A stretch of 36,475 nt of DNA from positions 1 through 36,475 of the forward strand of contig JAITFT010000072.1 in assembly GCA_031281155.1 (NCBI GenBank), given 5' to 3'. Made by a program: the position numbers and the translations under genes. The number at the start of each line of letters is the position of its first letter. Within the stretch, counting starts at the first letter, position 1. Positions 16,837 through 27,992 of the stretch are shown piece after piece. A model generated the notes under the pieces. That model did no database searches. It saw only the letters and a list, made by a program, of their open reading frames with translations, and was not told the origin of the DNA. The DNA comes from Candidatus Fibrimonadaceae bacterium. GTDB lineage: Bacteria > Fibrobacterota > Fibrobacteria > Fibrobacterales > Fibrobacteraceae.

Positions 16837-19352
16837 TCAACAACTTCTGCCTCCACAACCTCCGCTTCCTTTGCATTCTCAAAAGCAGCCTTTTCTGCGC
16901 CAGACTCCGACTCAATGTCTTCTACGCTCGGAATTGCCGCAGCATCGCGAACAGAATCGCCTTCGGAAAGCGTGATTGCTTTAACGCCCTGCGCAGAGCG
17001 GCCTGTTTCCCTTATGCTGTCTAAATCTATGCGAATCATTTGGCCTTCTTTGGTGCTTATTATAATGTCGTAATCGGGCAAAATAGCTTCTACAAAAACG
17101 GCGTTTCCGGTTTTTTCAGTGATTTTCAAATTTGTTACGCCTTTGCCGCCGCGGTTGGTAACTCTGTACTCTTCGGGGTCGGTGCGTTTTGCAAAACCGT
17201 TTTTGGAGATTGTTAGAATAAGCGAGCCTTTTTTAATATCGAGCATTCTAATAACAGAATCGCCTTCTTCTAGGCGAATGCCGCGCACTCCCCTTGAATT
17301 GCGCCCCATGCTGCGGAAAGCATCGGGTTTGAATGTGATTGCTATTCCGTTTTTCGTTGCAATCATAAGGTTGTTTTCTGCCTGCACCAAAAGAACGCTA
17401 ACAAGCTCATCGCTATCTAGAAGCGTTATGGCGTTAACGCCCGCTCTGCGAACATTGCTGAACAAGCTCAAATTCATTTTGTTGATAATGCCCTGCTTTG
17501 TGCAGAATACCAGGTAAAAACCTTCGGCGAATTTGCGAACGGGAACAATGGCAGAAACCGTTTCTCCTTCGGTTAGCTCAAGCCAGTTCACTATCGGCAC
17601 TCCCTTGCTTGTGCGAGACGCTCCGGGAAGTTTATATACCTTCACCCAATGTACGCGACCCTTGTTGGTAAATACCAGCAAATAGCTATGCGTGCTTGCA
17701 ATGAAAACTTTTGCAACAAAATCTTCGTCTTTTAAGCCTGCGCCTATAACTCCTTTGCCTCCTCTGCCTTGCAACTTGAATGTATCTATGGGCAGCCTGC
17801 GAACATAACCGCTTTTTGAAAGCGTAATAACCTGCTCTTCTTCGGCAATTAAATCTTCAACATCGAAATCGTCTTCTGCATCTTCTATTTTAGTGCGGCG
17901 TTCGTCGCCGTATTTGCTGGCAATTTCTTCTAGCCTTACTTTCACAATAGCCATTATGCGTTCTTTTTTTGCCAAAATATCTTCTAAATCTGCAATAACC
18001 AACAGTATTTCTTCATATTCTTTCTTATACTTTTCAATATTTATTTTTTTGAGATTCCTCAACGGAACATCCATTATTGCCTTAACTTGCAACTCCGAAA
18101 GCCCATAGCGAGTTTGCAATGCCAACTCCGGTTCGTCTTCAAAGCGGATTATGCGAATAACTTCGTCTATATCTTCTGGCGCAACAAAGGCTCTTAAAAA
18201 ACCCTCTAAAATATGCGCTCTGTCTTTTGCTTTCCTCAATTCAAATTCCGTGCGGCGGCGAATAACTTCGTGGCGATGCTCTACGTAATTCACGCACAAA
18301 TCTCTGAGCGTTAAAAGCTTTGGCTGGCGATTTACCAGCGCCAAGTTATAAATGCTGAAACTCTCTTGAAGCCTTGTATATTTATATAGGTTATTTTTTA
18401 CCACTTCTGGCACGGCATCTTTTTTCAAGCCGATTACAATTCGCATTCCTTCTCTATCGCTTTCATCGTTTGCTCGGTTTATGCCTTCCAGCCTGCCTTC
18501 GTTTACCAAGTCTTCTATTTTTTCCAAGAGCTCTTTTTTGTTCACCATATAAGGAACAGATTTAACAACAAGCTGCACTCTGTCTTTGGAATCAATTTCG
18601 ACTTCAATTTCAGCTCTAACCTTTACCTTGCCGCGCCCCGTTAAGTAAGCCTCTCTAATGCCGGCTCTGCCGCATATAGTAGCGCCAGTTGGGAAATCTG
18701 GCCCTTTGACAAAATCGAGCAGTTCTTCGCCGGTGATATCGGGGTTATCTATAACGGCTTTTACCGCTTCGGTAACTTCTCTTAAATTATGCGGGGCCAT
18801 ATTGGTTGCCATGCCAACGGCAATTCCTATTGAGCCATTTACAAGCAGATTGGGAAATGCGGAAGGCAGCACTGTAGGCTCTTCCATTGTATCATCGAAA
18901 TTAGGGCTGAAGTTTACGGTATCTTTATCTAGGTCTTCTAGCATGAACTCGGAAAAATGAGTCATTTTAGCTTCGGTATAACGCATTGCCGCTGGAGGGT
19001 CTCCATCCATGCTGCCAAAGTTCCCCTGCCCAGCTACCAAAGTATAGCGGAGCGAAAAATCTTGAGCCATGCGTACAAGGGTGTCGTAAATTGCGCTATC
19101 GCCGTGGGGGTGATAATTACCCATAATTTCACCCACTATTTTTGCGCTTTTGCGAGTGGGCTTGGCATTGGTAAGCCCAAGCTCATGCATTCCAAAAAGC
19201 ACCCTGCGATGCACGGGTTTTAAGCCATCGCGAACGTCTGGCAGGGCGCGAGACACTATAACGCTCATCGAATAACGCAGGTAGCTATCCTGCATGTCTT
19301 TTTCTATCAAAGAGGGTATTTTTGACCCTGGCACCATTTTAAATTCTGACAT
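16833..19352 (-). CDS. gyrA: DNA gyrase subunit A
   Basis: GyrA is the cleavage-rejoining subunit of gyrase. The start is ATG 19352 with AGGAAA upstream, giving 839 aa; a longer frame upstream has no homology. The catalytic tyrosine is Y125 in AAMRYTE. The quinolone-resistance region is HPHGDSAIYD, with S86 and D90 corresponding to E. coli S83 and D87, so it has the susceptible-type residues. The C-terminal wing carries the GyrA-box-like QGRGGKG, with Gly in place of the usual second-position Arg, and six beta-pinwheel repeats containing RNSRGVRG, NRGGKGV and GRSAQGV. The promoter element is at 19377-19382, with a 24-base gap. It is coupled to DUF4954 downstream and divergent from the SurA-like gene. 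Confidence 0.97.
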   Translation of the reverse strand: MSEFKMVPGSKIPSLIEKDMQDSYLRYSMSVIVSRALPDVRDGLKPVHRRVLFGMHELGLTNAKPTRKSAKIVGEIMGNYHPHGDSAIYDTLVRMAQDFSLRYTLVAGQGNFGSMDGDPPAAMRYTEAKMTHFSEFMLEDLDKDTVNFSPNFDDTMEEPTVLPSAFPNLLVNGSIGIAVGMATNMAPHNLREVTEAVKAVIDNPDITGEELLDFVKGPDFPTGATICGRAGIREAYLTGRGKVKVRAEIEVEIDSKDRVQLVVKSVPYMVNKKELLEKIEDLVNEGRLEGINRANDESDREGMRIVIGLKKDAVPEVVKNNLYKYTRLQESFSIYNLALVNRQPKLLTLRDLCVNYVEHRHEVIRRRTEFELRKAKDRAHILEGFLRAFVAPEDIDEVIRIIRFEDEPELALQTRYGLSELQVKAIMDVPLRNLKKINIEKYKKEYEEILLVIADLEDILAKKERIMAIVKVRLEEIASKYGDERRTKIEDAEDDFDVEDLIAEEEQVITLSKSGYVRRLPIDTFKLQGRGGKGVIGAGLKDEDFVAKVFIASTHSYLLVFTNKGRVHWVKVYKLPGASRTSKGVPIVNWLELTEGETVSAIVPVRKFAEGFYLVFCTKQGIINKMNLSLFSNVRRAGVNAITLLDSDELVSVLLVQAENNLMIATKNGIAITFKPDAFRSMGRNSRGVRGIRLEEGDSVIRMLDIKKGSLILTISKNGFAKRTDPEEYRVTNRGGKGVTNLKITEKTGNAVFVEAILPDYDIIISTKEGQMIRIDLDSIRETGRSAQGVKAITLSEGDSVRDAAAIPSVEDIESESGAEKAAFENAKEAEVVEAEVVE

Positions 19353-19376
19353 AAGTTTCCTAAGTGTGTGCGAAGT

Positions 19377-19382
19377 AATGTA
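19377..19382 (-). promoter_or_regulatory. -10 element of gyrA (TACATT)
   Basis: The minus strand reads AATTTTCTACATTACTTCG, then a leader with AGGAAA before ATG 19352. It is back-to-back with the surA-like -10 only 9 bases away. Confidence 0.7.
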
Positions 19383-19391
19383 GAAAATTTT

Positions 19392-19397
19392 TATATT
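19392..19397 (+). promoter_or_regulatory. -10 element of the surA-like gene (TATATT), leaderless class
   Basis: AATTTTTATATTACCCCCCATG: 7 bases between hexamer and ATG 19405, with no Shine-Dalgarno. Its -35 region would lie within the gyrA leader. Confidence 0.7.
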
Positions 19398-19404
19398 ACC
19401 CCCC

Positions 19405-22029
<2,625 letters not shown>

Positions 22030-22055
22030 TCATTAATTGGTAAAAAAACGGGCGT

Positions 22056-22061
22056 AATATA
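22056..22061 (-). promoter_or_regulatory. -10 element of gdhA (TATATT)
   Basis: The minus strand reads AATATTTCTATATTACGCCCG, 35 bases before ATG 22020. The leader contains AGGAAAG. Confidence 0.7.
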
Positions 22062-22102
22062 GAAATATTACAAGCCTGCATTAAATTTTGCAGTCATTTC
22101 AC

Positions 22103-22144
22103 ATTTTATGTTTCATATTTTATGTTTCATGTTTTATGTTTTTC
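22103..22144 (+). repeat. 14-bp tandem repeat, three copies
   Basis: ATTTTATGTTTCAT is repeated at 22103-22116 and 22117-22130, with a degenerate third copy at 22131-22144 that runs into the ATPase promoter. It occupies the upstream region of the AAA ATPase gene. Confidence 0.75.
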
Positions 22145-22150
22145 TATATT
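22145..22150 (+). promoter_or_regulatory. -10 element of the AAA ATPase gene (TATATT), leaderless class
   Basis: GTTTTTCTATATTATCTCTATG: 6 bases to ATG 22157 and no Shine-Dalgarno. Confidence 0.65.
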
Positions 22151-22156
22151 ATCTCT

Positions 22157-23296
22157 ATGAAAACAAAGAAATTCAATCCGTTTTTAACATCTGGCTATCA
22201 TAGCCCTGCGTATTTTTGCGCTCGAGAAGCAGAAACAGAGAAAATAATATCTGCTTTGCAAAATGGCACAAACGTCTCCTTAATAAGTCCTAGGCGCATT
22301 GGAAAAACTGGGCTTATACAGCATATATTTTACCGCATAAAAGAACGCGATAAAAATGCATTTTGCTTTTACATAGATATCTTTTCTACTCAAAATTTGC
22401 TTGAATTTACAACGACTTTAGGTAAAGCGGTTATCGGAAAATTGGAAAGCAAGCCGCAATTCATAATGAAACGAGTAGCCGGCTTTTTTAAAAGCTTTCG
22501 CCCATTATTTTCTTTTGATGCTAAAACAGGAATGCCTACTGTATCTTTAGATATCCAAAACGAACAAGCGCAAAATAGCTTGCAGGAAATTTTTATGTAT
22601 CTAAAGAATAGCGATAAAGCTGTTTATTTGGCAATAGATGAATTTCAGCAGATTACAGAGTATCCCGAAAAGGGAATTGAGGCTTTGCTCCGTTCATATA
22701 TGCAATTCTTGCCAAATGTTCATTTTATTTTTTCTGGAAGTAAAAAGCACCTAATGGACGCAATGTTCTCCTCTGCCAATAGACCTTTTTACCAAAGCAC
22801 GCAAAAAGTGAATTTAAAGGAAATACCCATTGATTCATACAGAAAATTTGCTTTAAGCTTGTTTTCTAAATATAAAAAGAAATTGCCAGCCGAAGTTTTC
22901 GATTTTATTTATTCAAGCTTGCAAGGGCACACTTGGTATGTCCAGTTTATATTAAATCAATTATTTGCCTTAAACAAAACCTATTATTCCATACCAGATG
23001 CCAAAGAAGCAATATACGATGTTTTGCAAGAAGAAAGCGCTACATATAAAACCTATTGCGAAATAATTACCAAAGGGCAGCTCAATCTGCTTAGGGCTAT
23101 AGCTAAAGAGCAAAATGTAAAATCGCCTTTTGAGCAGTCTTTTATGCAAAAGCATGGCTTAAAGGCTGTCAGTAGCGTAAAGTTAGCGCTTAAATCTTTA
23201 ATAGATAAAACATTGATCCTAAGGGACGAAAATGGGTTTTATTATGTTTACGACAGATTTTTTTCCTTATGGTTAAGAAATTTTTCTAACTTTTAG
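22157..23296 (+). CDS. AAA ATPase, archaeal-ATPase-like (P-loop plus winged helix)
   Basis: This 379-aa protein has Walker A SPRRIGKTG at 44-52 and Walker B VYLAIDEFQQI near 156-166. FSGSKKHLMDAMF provides the sensor region. The C-terminal 80 residues look like a winged helix (GQLNLLRAIAKEQN and later LILRDENGFYYVYDRFFSLWLR). This matches the family of stand-alone ATPases common in gut Bacteroidetes and termite-gut bacteria, often found in many copies. The cellular role is unknown; some relatives pair with DUF234-like nucleases. The start ATG 22157 is chosen because homology begins there and the promoter element is 6 bases upstream. An in-frame ATG at 22088 would translate the tandem repeat and is rejected. 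fabG follows after 21 bases. Confidence 0.85.
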   Translation: MKTKKFNPFLTSGYHSPAYFCAREAETEKIISALQNGTNVSLISPRRIGKTGLIQHIFYRIKERDKNAFCFYIDIFSTQNLLEFTTTLGKAVIGKLESKPQFIMKRVAGFFKSFRPLFSFDAKTGMPTVSLDIQNEQAQNSLQEIFMYLKNSDKAVYLAIDEFQQITEYPEKGIEALLRSYMQFLPNVHFIFSGSKKHLMDAMFSSANRPFYQSTQKVNLKEIPIDSYRKFALSLFSKYKKKLPAEVFDFIYSSLQGHTWYVQFILNQLFALNKTYYSIPDAKEAIYDVLQEESATYKTYCEIITKGQLNLLRAIAKEQNVKSPFEQSFMQKHGLKAVSSVKLALKSLIDKTLILRDENGFYYVYDRFFSLWLRNFSNF

Positions 23297-23317
23297 CCTA
23301 AACAAAGAGGAATTCTT

Positions 23318-24058
23318 ATGATAAATTTAAAAGGCAAAACTGCCATTATAACAGGAGCAACTAGGGGCATTGGGCTTGAAATCTCCAAGGTTTTGGCAGA
23401 AAATGGCGCTAATGTGGCAATCATAGACATTGAGCTTGGCGATGGCTCCTCAATAAAGGAGGTAGAGGCTCTCGGCGTTACCTGCAAAGGCTACGCATGC
23501 GATGTTTCCAGCCCAGAGGCTGTAGAAGAAGTGTTCAAGCAAATTCTGGCAGACTTTGGCAAGGTGGATATTTTGGTAAACAACGCAGGCATAACCCGCG
23601 ACAACCTTATTATTCGCATGAAACAAGAAGACTTCGACGCAGTTCTAAACGTGAACTTGCGCGCTGCTTTCATTTGCACCAAGGCAATAAGCTCGCATCT
23701 AATGCGCAACCGCTCGGGTCGCATAATAAACCTAGCCTCCATAAACGGCATTCGCTGTCAAGCCGGGCAAGCTAACTATGCAGCCTCTAAAGCTGGCATA
23801 ATAGGCTTAACCAAATCCAACGCAATGGAATTCGCCGCACGCGGAGTAACCGTTAATGCCGTAGCCCCAGGCTTTATCAAAACCGCCATGACCGACAAGC
23901 TGGCACCGGAGACTGTAGCTAAGTACAAAGAAGCAATACCGCTAAAAGACCTTGGCAGCCCAAAAGACGTAGCCAACGCCGTAGCATTCCTAGCCTCAGA
24001 CCAAGCCTCTTACATAACCGGCCAAGTTTTAGGCGTAGATGGCGGATTAGGAGCTTAA
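23318..24058 (+). CDS. fabG: 3-oxoacyl-[ACP] reductase
   Basis: This enzyme performs the NADPH-dependent reduction of 3-ketoacyl-ACP in fatty acid elongation. It is 246 aa. The cofactor motif TGATRGIG is at 12-19, NNAG at 88-91, and the catalytic residues are S141, Y154 and K158 in NYAASKAG. The C-terminus GQVLGVDGGLGA is typical for FabG. GAGGAA stands upstream of ATG. No strong promoter is visible in the 21-base gap after the ATPase, so it may be read from that gene's promoter. Next to acpP and rnc it forms the classic fatty-acid cluster, here reduced to fabG-acpP-rnc. Confidence 0.94.
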   Translation: MINLKGKTAIITGATRGIGLEISKVLAENGANVAIIDIELGDGSSIKEVEALGVTCKGYACDVSSPEAVEEVFKQILADFGKVDILVNNAGITRDNLIIRMKQEDFDAVLNVNLRAAFICTKAISSHLMRNRSGRIINLASINGIRCQAGQANYAASKAGIIGLTKSNAMEFAARGVTVNAVAPGFIKTAMTDKLAPETVAKYKEAIPLKDLGSPKDVANAVAFLASDQASYITGQVLGVDGGLGA

Positions 24059-24075
24059 TGGTTAATCTTAATTAC

Positions 24076-24081
24076 TATATT
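24076..24081 (+). promoter_or_regulatory. -10 element of acpP (TATATT)
   Basis: TTAATTACTATATTACCC, 34 bases before ATG 24116. The leader holds AGGAGA at 24105-24110. This gives acpP a strong promoter of its own after fabG. Confidence 0.7.
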
Positions 24082-24115
24082 ACCCTTAACACACAACCTT
24101 TTCTAGGAGAAAACA

Positions 24116-24355
24116 ATGGCTAACGAAGAAATCGCCAAAAGAGTGACAAAGATTATTCTTGACAAATTAGATGTCAAGGAAGAGCAGATTGTTGAAGGAG
24201 CCTCCTTCACAGATGACCTTGGAGCCGATTCTTTGGATCGTACCGAGCTTGTGATGGGCTTGGAAGACGAATTCAAAATTGAAATCCCCGACACAGTCTC
24301 GGAGAAATTCCTGACTGTGGGCGATGTGATTAAGTTCCTTGCTGAGAAACAGTAA
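24116..24355 (+). CDS. acpP: Acyl carrier protein
   Basis: This 79-aa acidic four-helix carrier carries fatty acyl intermediates on phosphopantetheine. The attachment serine is S39 in [12 protein letters not shown]. Length and the acidic helix II ([11 protein letters not shown]) are canonical. A separate promoter and a strong Shine-Dalgarno agree with the high expression typical of ACP. The stop overlaps the rnc start by one base (TAATG). Confidence 0.97.
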   Translation: MANEEIAKRVTKIILDKLDVKEEQIVEGASFTDDLGADSLDRTELVMGLEDEFKIEIPDTVSEKFLTVGDVIKFLAEKQ

Positions 24356-25026
24356 TGCACAACTTGGAGCAAACTTTAGCTTGCTCCTTCAAAGACAAAG
24401 GCTTGCTAAGGCAAGCCTTTATACATGGCTCTCGTAAACTGGAGCTTTCTTTATCCGATAGCGAGACTTATGAACGCTTGGAGTTTTTAGGTGATTCTGT
24501 TGTTAATTTTTTAACAACAGAATTTTTGTTTTTGAAGTATGGAGAAGAAAACGAGGGTTGCTTGGCAAAAAAGAAGTCTGCGATGGTAAGCCGCACTGCG
24601 CTTGCGCAGGCGGCGCGGAATTTGAATTTATCGTCTTATTTAATATGCACCGATGGCATGGATAGAGAAAACCCTGCCATCTTGGCAGATCTTTTCGAGT
24701 CTCTTATAGGAGCAGTTTATTTAGATTCCGGCATTGAAAAATGCAGAGAGATAGTCACGGCGTTTTTATTTTCCATAGAAGCAGAAATTCTTCAAAGCGA
24801 AGTTTTTCAAAATCCAAAAACGCTTTTAAATGAAAAAGCCCAAGAGCTAGATTTGGGAACGCCTGTGTATGAGCTCTTAGATGAATGGGGTGAAATCCAC
24901 AAGAGAGAATTTAAAGTAGCAGTTAGCGCTGGAGGCAAACGCTTGGGCACAGGCACGGGTTTTTCCAAGAAAGAAGCTGAGCAGAATGCGGCGAAAGAGG
25001 CTCTTGATATAAGCTTGTTTTTCTAA
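24355..25026 (+). CDS. rnc: Ribonuclease III
   Basis: This double-strand-specific endoribonuclease acts in rRNA processing and mRNA decay. It is 223 aa. The nuclease signature ERLEFLGDSVV carries E43 and D47, and DLFESLIGAVYLD carries D112 and E115, the metal ligands. A dsRNA-binding domain spans about 155-220, with GTGTGFSKKEAEQNAAKEAL. The start overlaps the acpP stop as TAATG, so it is translated by termination-reinitiation. acpP-rnc linkage is widely conserved. An envelope gene follows after 10 bases. Confidence 0.96.
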   Translation: MHNLEQTLACSFKDKGLLRQAFIHGSRKLELSLSDSETYERLEFLGDSVVNFLTTEFLFLKYGEENEGCLAKKKSAMVSRTALAQAARNLNLSSYLICTDGMDRENPAILADLFESLIGAVYLDSGIEKCREIVTAFLFSIEAEILQSEVFQNPKTLLNEKAQELDLGTPVYELLDEWGEIHKREFKVAVSAGGKRLGTGTGFSKKEAEQNAAKEALDISLFF

Positions 25027-25036
25027 ATTCACTTAT

Positions 25037-26446
25037 GTGAAAAAACTTTCCATCCTCTTGCTGCTCGGCATGCTGCCTTTGCATGCGGCTTTTTCGATTT
25101 CAGATGGCGATAGGTTTGCGAATCTTGATTTCTTTATAAAAGATTCTGTTCAAATAGGAAAGTTCGATAGAGATGCAAGTTATAGAATACAAAATACTTT
25201 TACATTCGGGCTTTTTTTAAAGGGCTTGGCTGCGCCAAACCTCTACTTCAATGCTTCTGCCGAAGTGAATACAGACAAAGCATCTGGATTAAATTACAGA
25301 ATGCACAGCTATGAACCTTATTTGGGCTATCCATACGACCAACTCAGCAGTGGTCATCCAGAAGAAGATAATGGGCGCACCTGGAGTTTTTTCAATGCGC
25401 GAACCGACTGGCAAGCCACTCCATATCTCAGAATTTCCGGCGGTTGCGATTACTTGTCTTATGGCCCCGCAAGGCGCAACAAGCTAACTTTGCGAGGCAG
25501 CGATTTTTTTTGGCGCGCAATTCAAGATACAGCAGATTACAACTTTATAAGAAGGCCTGTGCCTACCCCCTTTATCGCCTTTGATTTGAATATAGATTTT
25601 GTCACCTATTCTCAACACGCAATGCAATTAAAAAGCTTGAAAGGTTATAATAAATACTTGCACGCTCATAGATTGGATTTTAAAATTTCCAATAATTTTT
25701 CCTTTGGTTTAACAGAAACCATTGTATATGGCGGAACTAACGCTCTTTATGGCAACGAAAATGAAGAGGATATTCGTTCTGTTGAAGTTTTATATCTATC
25801 TCCTTTTATACCATATCTCTTTACAAGCGCTTATGTGGGCGATCGCGATAATAAGGCTATATCAGCGGACTTTTCCTGGAAATTATTTAATTTTTTTGAA
25901 ATTTACGGAGAATTTTTTATAGACGACTTATACAATATAACATCTTTTTTTGATGATGACTGGTGGGGCAATAAATGGGCTACGTCTATTGGAATAGCCA
26001 TAGATTCCGCAAAAATCGGAGCTTTTAACTGGGATTATAATTTTGAATATACCCGCATAGAACCTTGGGTTTATACCCATCACAGAGGCTTAGGCAACGA
26101 ATACTCGCACTTTGGAAATTCGCTTGGTTCCGATTTAGGCCCAAACTCAAGAGAGTTTTACAGCCGCTTAGGATTTTCATACAAAGATTTTTTCAATTTT
26201 GGTTTATCCGTATCCGATGTCGCAAAAGATACCGCATTCGGCGGACATATTGGCGATCTTCATAAATATGGAGACCCCACAGACAAAAAATATTTAAACC
26301 CGGAAAGCACTTTGCATTACCAAGAATATGGCGCTGCAGTCTTATTCAAGCCCTTCAAAATCTGGAGCATCGGTGCGAAACAGTATTTAATCTTCGGTGA
26401 ATACAAAGGAAGGAGAACGGAAGTATTTAGCGGGGTGGTATTTTGA
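25037..26446 (+). CDS. Wzi-like capsule-assembly family outer membrane protein
   Basis: This 469-aa protein has a signal peptide (MKKLSILLLLGMLPLHAAFS) and strand-rich sequence to the end. Features like the Wzi family are YGPARRNKLTLRGS near the front third, and the EYTRIEPWVYTHH and SLGSDLGPNSREFYSR segments in the back third, where Wzi has its conserved Tyr-Thr-Arg and Gly-Pro-Asn residues. Wzi is an outer membrane lectin that holds capsule to the surface. The start is GTG 25037; the nearby ATG 25035 is in another frame and is followed at once by TGA. There is no good Shine-Dalgarno. It heads a run of three envelope genes directly after rnc. Confidence 0.72.
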   Translation: MKKLSILLLLGMLPLHAAFSISDGDRFANLDFFIKDSVQIGKFDRDASYRIQNTFTFGLFLKGLAAPNLYFNASAEVNTDKASGLNYRMHSYEPYLGYPYDQLSSGHPEEDNGRTWSFFNARTDWQATPYLRISGGCDYLSYGPARRNKLTLRGSDFFWRAIQDTADYNFIRRPVPTPFIAFDLNIDFVTYSQHAMQLKSLKGYNKYLHAHRLDFKISNNFSFGLTETIVYGGTNALYGNENEEDIRSVEVLYLSPFIPYLFTSAYVGDRDNKAISADFSWKLFNFFEIYGEFFIDDLYNITSFFDDDWWGNKWATSIGIAIDSAKIGAFNWDYNFEYTRIEPWVYTHHRGLGNEYSHFGNSLGSDLGPNSREFYSRLGFSYKDFFNFGLSVSDVAKDTAFGGHIGDLHKYGDPTDKKYLNPESTLHYQEYGAAVLFKPFKIWSIGAKQYLIFGEYKGRRTEVFSGVVF

Positions 26447-27501
26447 AGTGGATAATATGTTTACTGTTTTTTTTCACAGGTGCTTTCGCTTGGAATCCTA
26501 CTCCATCGGATATTGAAAAACAGGCTTTGCAAACGGGCTTTGATCAGGTTTCCGTTTTTCAAAATGCTGCCCGGCCAGAATATAATGCTTATTTAACAGC
26601 GGGCATAATTTGGCTGCCCTTGCCCAGCCAAAGCGCATTGGCTACAGACTGGGGCATTCACAACGGCTTTGCATTCAGGCAAAAAATGGGAATGTGGCTT
26701 ACAGATGATTTTGATGGCAAAGGAAAAAAAGGATTAGCTTTTGGGTTTGGCTGGCTTGGCGAGCGGCATGGCTGGGATAACGAAGATTTTTTGTTTTTTC
26801 CTAACAGAGGAGATTTTTCTCAAATAAACCAGGTTCACACTTTTGTTTTTACCATTGCTGATAGCTCAAAGCAAGCATTAGCCGGCGGTGGTTTGCAATA
26901 TATAAACGCAGAAAATAATATGCTCAGATGGTGGCTTTTGGGAACATATGGCAGACTTTCGCTTTTTCCAATTTTTCACAAAGGAGATTTACAGGTTTTG
27001 AATACGCAGCTCAATTTGCAAGCCAGGGCATTGCAAGGCCACAGAGATTCATGGCAAAACTATCTACCCGATTTGGAATATTCTTACTTTTCAAAAGACT
27101 CTATGAAAATTTTTATTTCACAAAATATATTTAAGCAAAAATATTACATTGAAGGAGCATTTTGGGCAAGGCCCAGCAATTTTGCCTGGGCTGCTTTCAA
27201 ATTCTACCCAGATCCATCTCGCTTGTTGCTTGCCTTGGAAACAACAGTAACCCAAAAAGAAAACGATAAAATTTATTTTGGTGGCGGCATAACACTCCCC
27301 TTCTTGCGAATAGCATACAATCACGCAGATGACTACGAGAAATTTTTCAAAAGCCGCGGAATTTGGATTTTTGAATTACTCCTAAGCATAGGAACCTCAG
27401 GCGATTCTTTCTTCGGTCTCTCCGCCCCCAAAGCCGCCTCAAACGAAATAAGTTCCACTCCAACAAGAAAACCCCTGCCACCGCCAAACCGGAGAGAATG
27501 A
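26443..27501 (+). CDS. Exported, probably outer membrane protein (hypothetical)
   Basis: I do not recognise this 352-aa protein. It has a short signal peptide (MKWIICLLFFFTGAFA-W) that requires the TTG start at 26443. That start overlaps the Wzi-like stop (TTGA), with GGGGTGG a few bases upstream. The mature part is aromatic-rich and alternating, as in a beta-barrel, with glycine-rich turns such as AFGFGWLGERHGW and YFGGGITLPFLR. The last 25 residues are Ser/Pro-rich and look like a flexible tail (TPTRKPLPPPNRRE). It sits between the Wzi-like protein and a lipoprotein with almost no gap, so it is presumably part of the same surface-assembly unit. Confidence 0.68.
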   Translation: MKWIICLLFFFTGAFAWNPTPSDIEKQALQTGFDQVSVFQNAARPEYNAYLTAGIIWLPLPSQSALATDWGIHNGFAFRQKMGMWLTDDFDGKGKKGLAFGFGWLGERHGWDNEDFLFFPNRGDFSQINQVHTFVFTIADSSKQALAGGGLQYINAENNMLRWWLLGTYGRLSLFPIFHKGDLQVLNTQLNLQARALQGHRDSWQNYLPDLEYSYFSKDSMKIFISQNIFKQKYYIEGAFWARPSNFAWAAFKFYPDPSRLLLALETTVTQKENDKIYFGGGITLPFLRIAYNHADDYEKFFKSRGIWIFELLLSIGTSGDSFFGLSAPKAASNEISSTPTRKPLPPPNRRE

Positions 27502-27502
27502 G

Positions 27503-27877
27503 ATGAAGAAAACTTTTGCAGACACAATGTTTTTTGCAGGAGCAAGGCGTGCCTTGCCCCTACTGGCCCTGCTAATGACATCTTGCACCCATTGGGTAAT
27601 TGATACTACAACGCGTATTCAGGTGAGAAATAATACTGGCGAGAGCATTTATGATTTTTCTGTGATTTCAGAGACCGAGCAAATTATTGTTCTGGTTCCA
27701 GAAATTATTGAAGCAGGCTCAGATTCAAAAGTTCGGGAAGTTGAATGGGTGGGGAAAAATTTTAATTTTGTGATTTTCACAAGCGACGGCACGAAGAAAA
27801 ATCTAGGCATTCACAAACTGAAAGGCGGAAGCGTTTTAGCGCAAATAGACGAAGATTTTGTGTTGGTGTTCAAATAA
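27503..27877 (+). CDS. Putative small lipoprotein
   Basis: This 124-aa protein begins 1 base after the preceding stop. The N-terminus has an arginine pair and a hydrophobic stretch, then MTSC with Cys28 as the probable lipidated residue (LLALLMTSC). The mature part of about 96 aa alternates polar and hydrophobic residues like a small beta-sandwich (TRIQVRNNTGESIYDFSVI, then VLAQIDEDFVLVF). I recognise no family. It ends the envelope cluster; a 115-base intergenic region with direct repeats follows. Confidence 0.65.
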   Translation: MKKTFADTMFFAGARRALPLLALLMTSCTHWVIDTTTRIQVRNNTGESIYDFSVISETEQIIVLVPEIIEAGSDSKVREVEWVGKNFNFVIFTSDGTKKNLGIHKLKGGSVLAQIDEDFVLVFK

Positions 27878-27887
27878 TTGTTTACAC

Positions 27888-27921
27888 TTGTTATCAAAAG
27901 CGTCAACAGTTGTTATCAAAA
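27888..27921 (+). repeat. Direct repeat TTGTTATCAAAA x2 upstream of the ECF sigma gene
   Basis: Identical 12-base copies lie at 27888-27899 and 27910-27921, 22 bases apart start to start, about two helical turns. This is typical of paired operator half-sites or duplicated promoter elements. They lie about 85 bases upstream of the sigma-factor start. Confidence 0.7.
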
Positions 27922-27992
27922 TAAAGGAAAATTAGCTTTTTTAAAAATTTTGATATAGATTTCCCAGTAACATTTTAATTTGGGAGATGATT

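Noticed and set aside
22103-22144. Possible CRISPR-like repeat array
   Set aside because: Units are 14 bases, directly adjacent without spacers, and only three in number.
22088-22156. Extended start of the AAA ATPase with a Phe/Cys-rich leader
   Set aside because: It only translates the 14-bp tandem repeats and the -10 box; homology starts at 22157.
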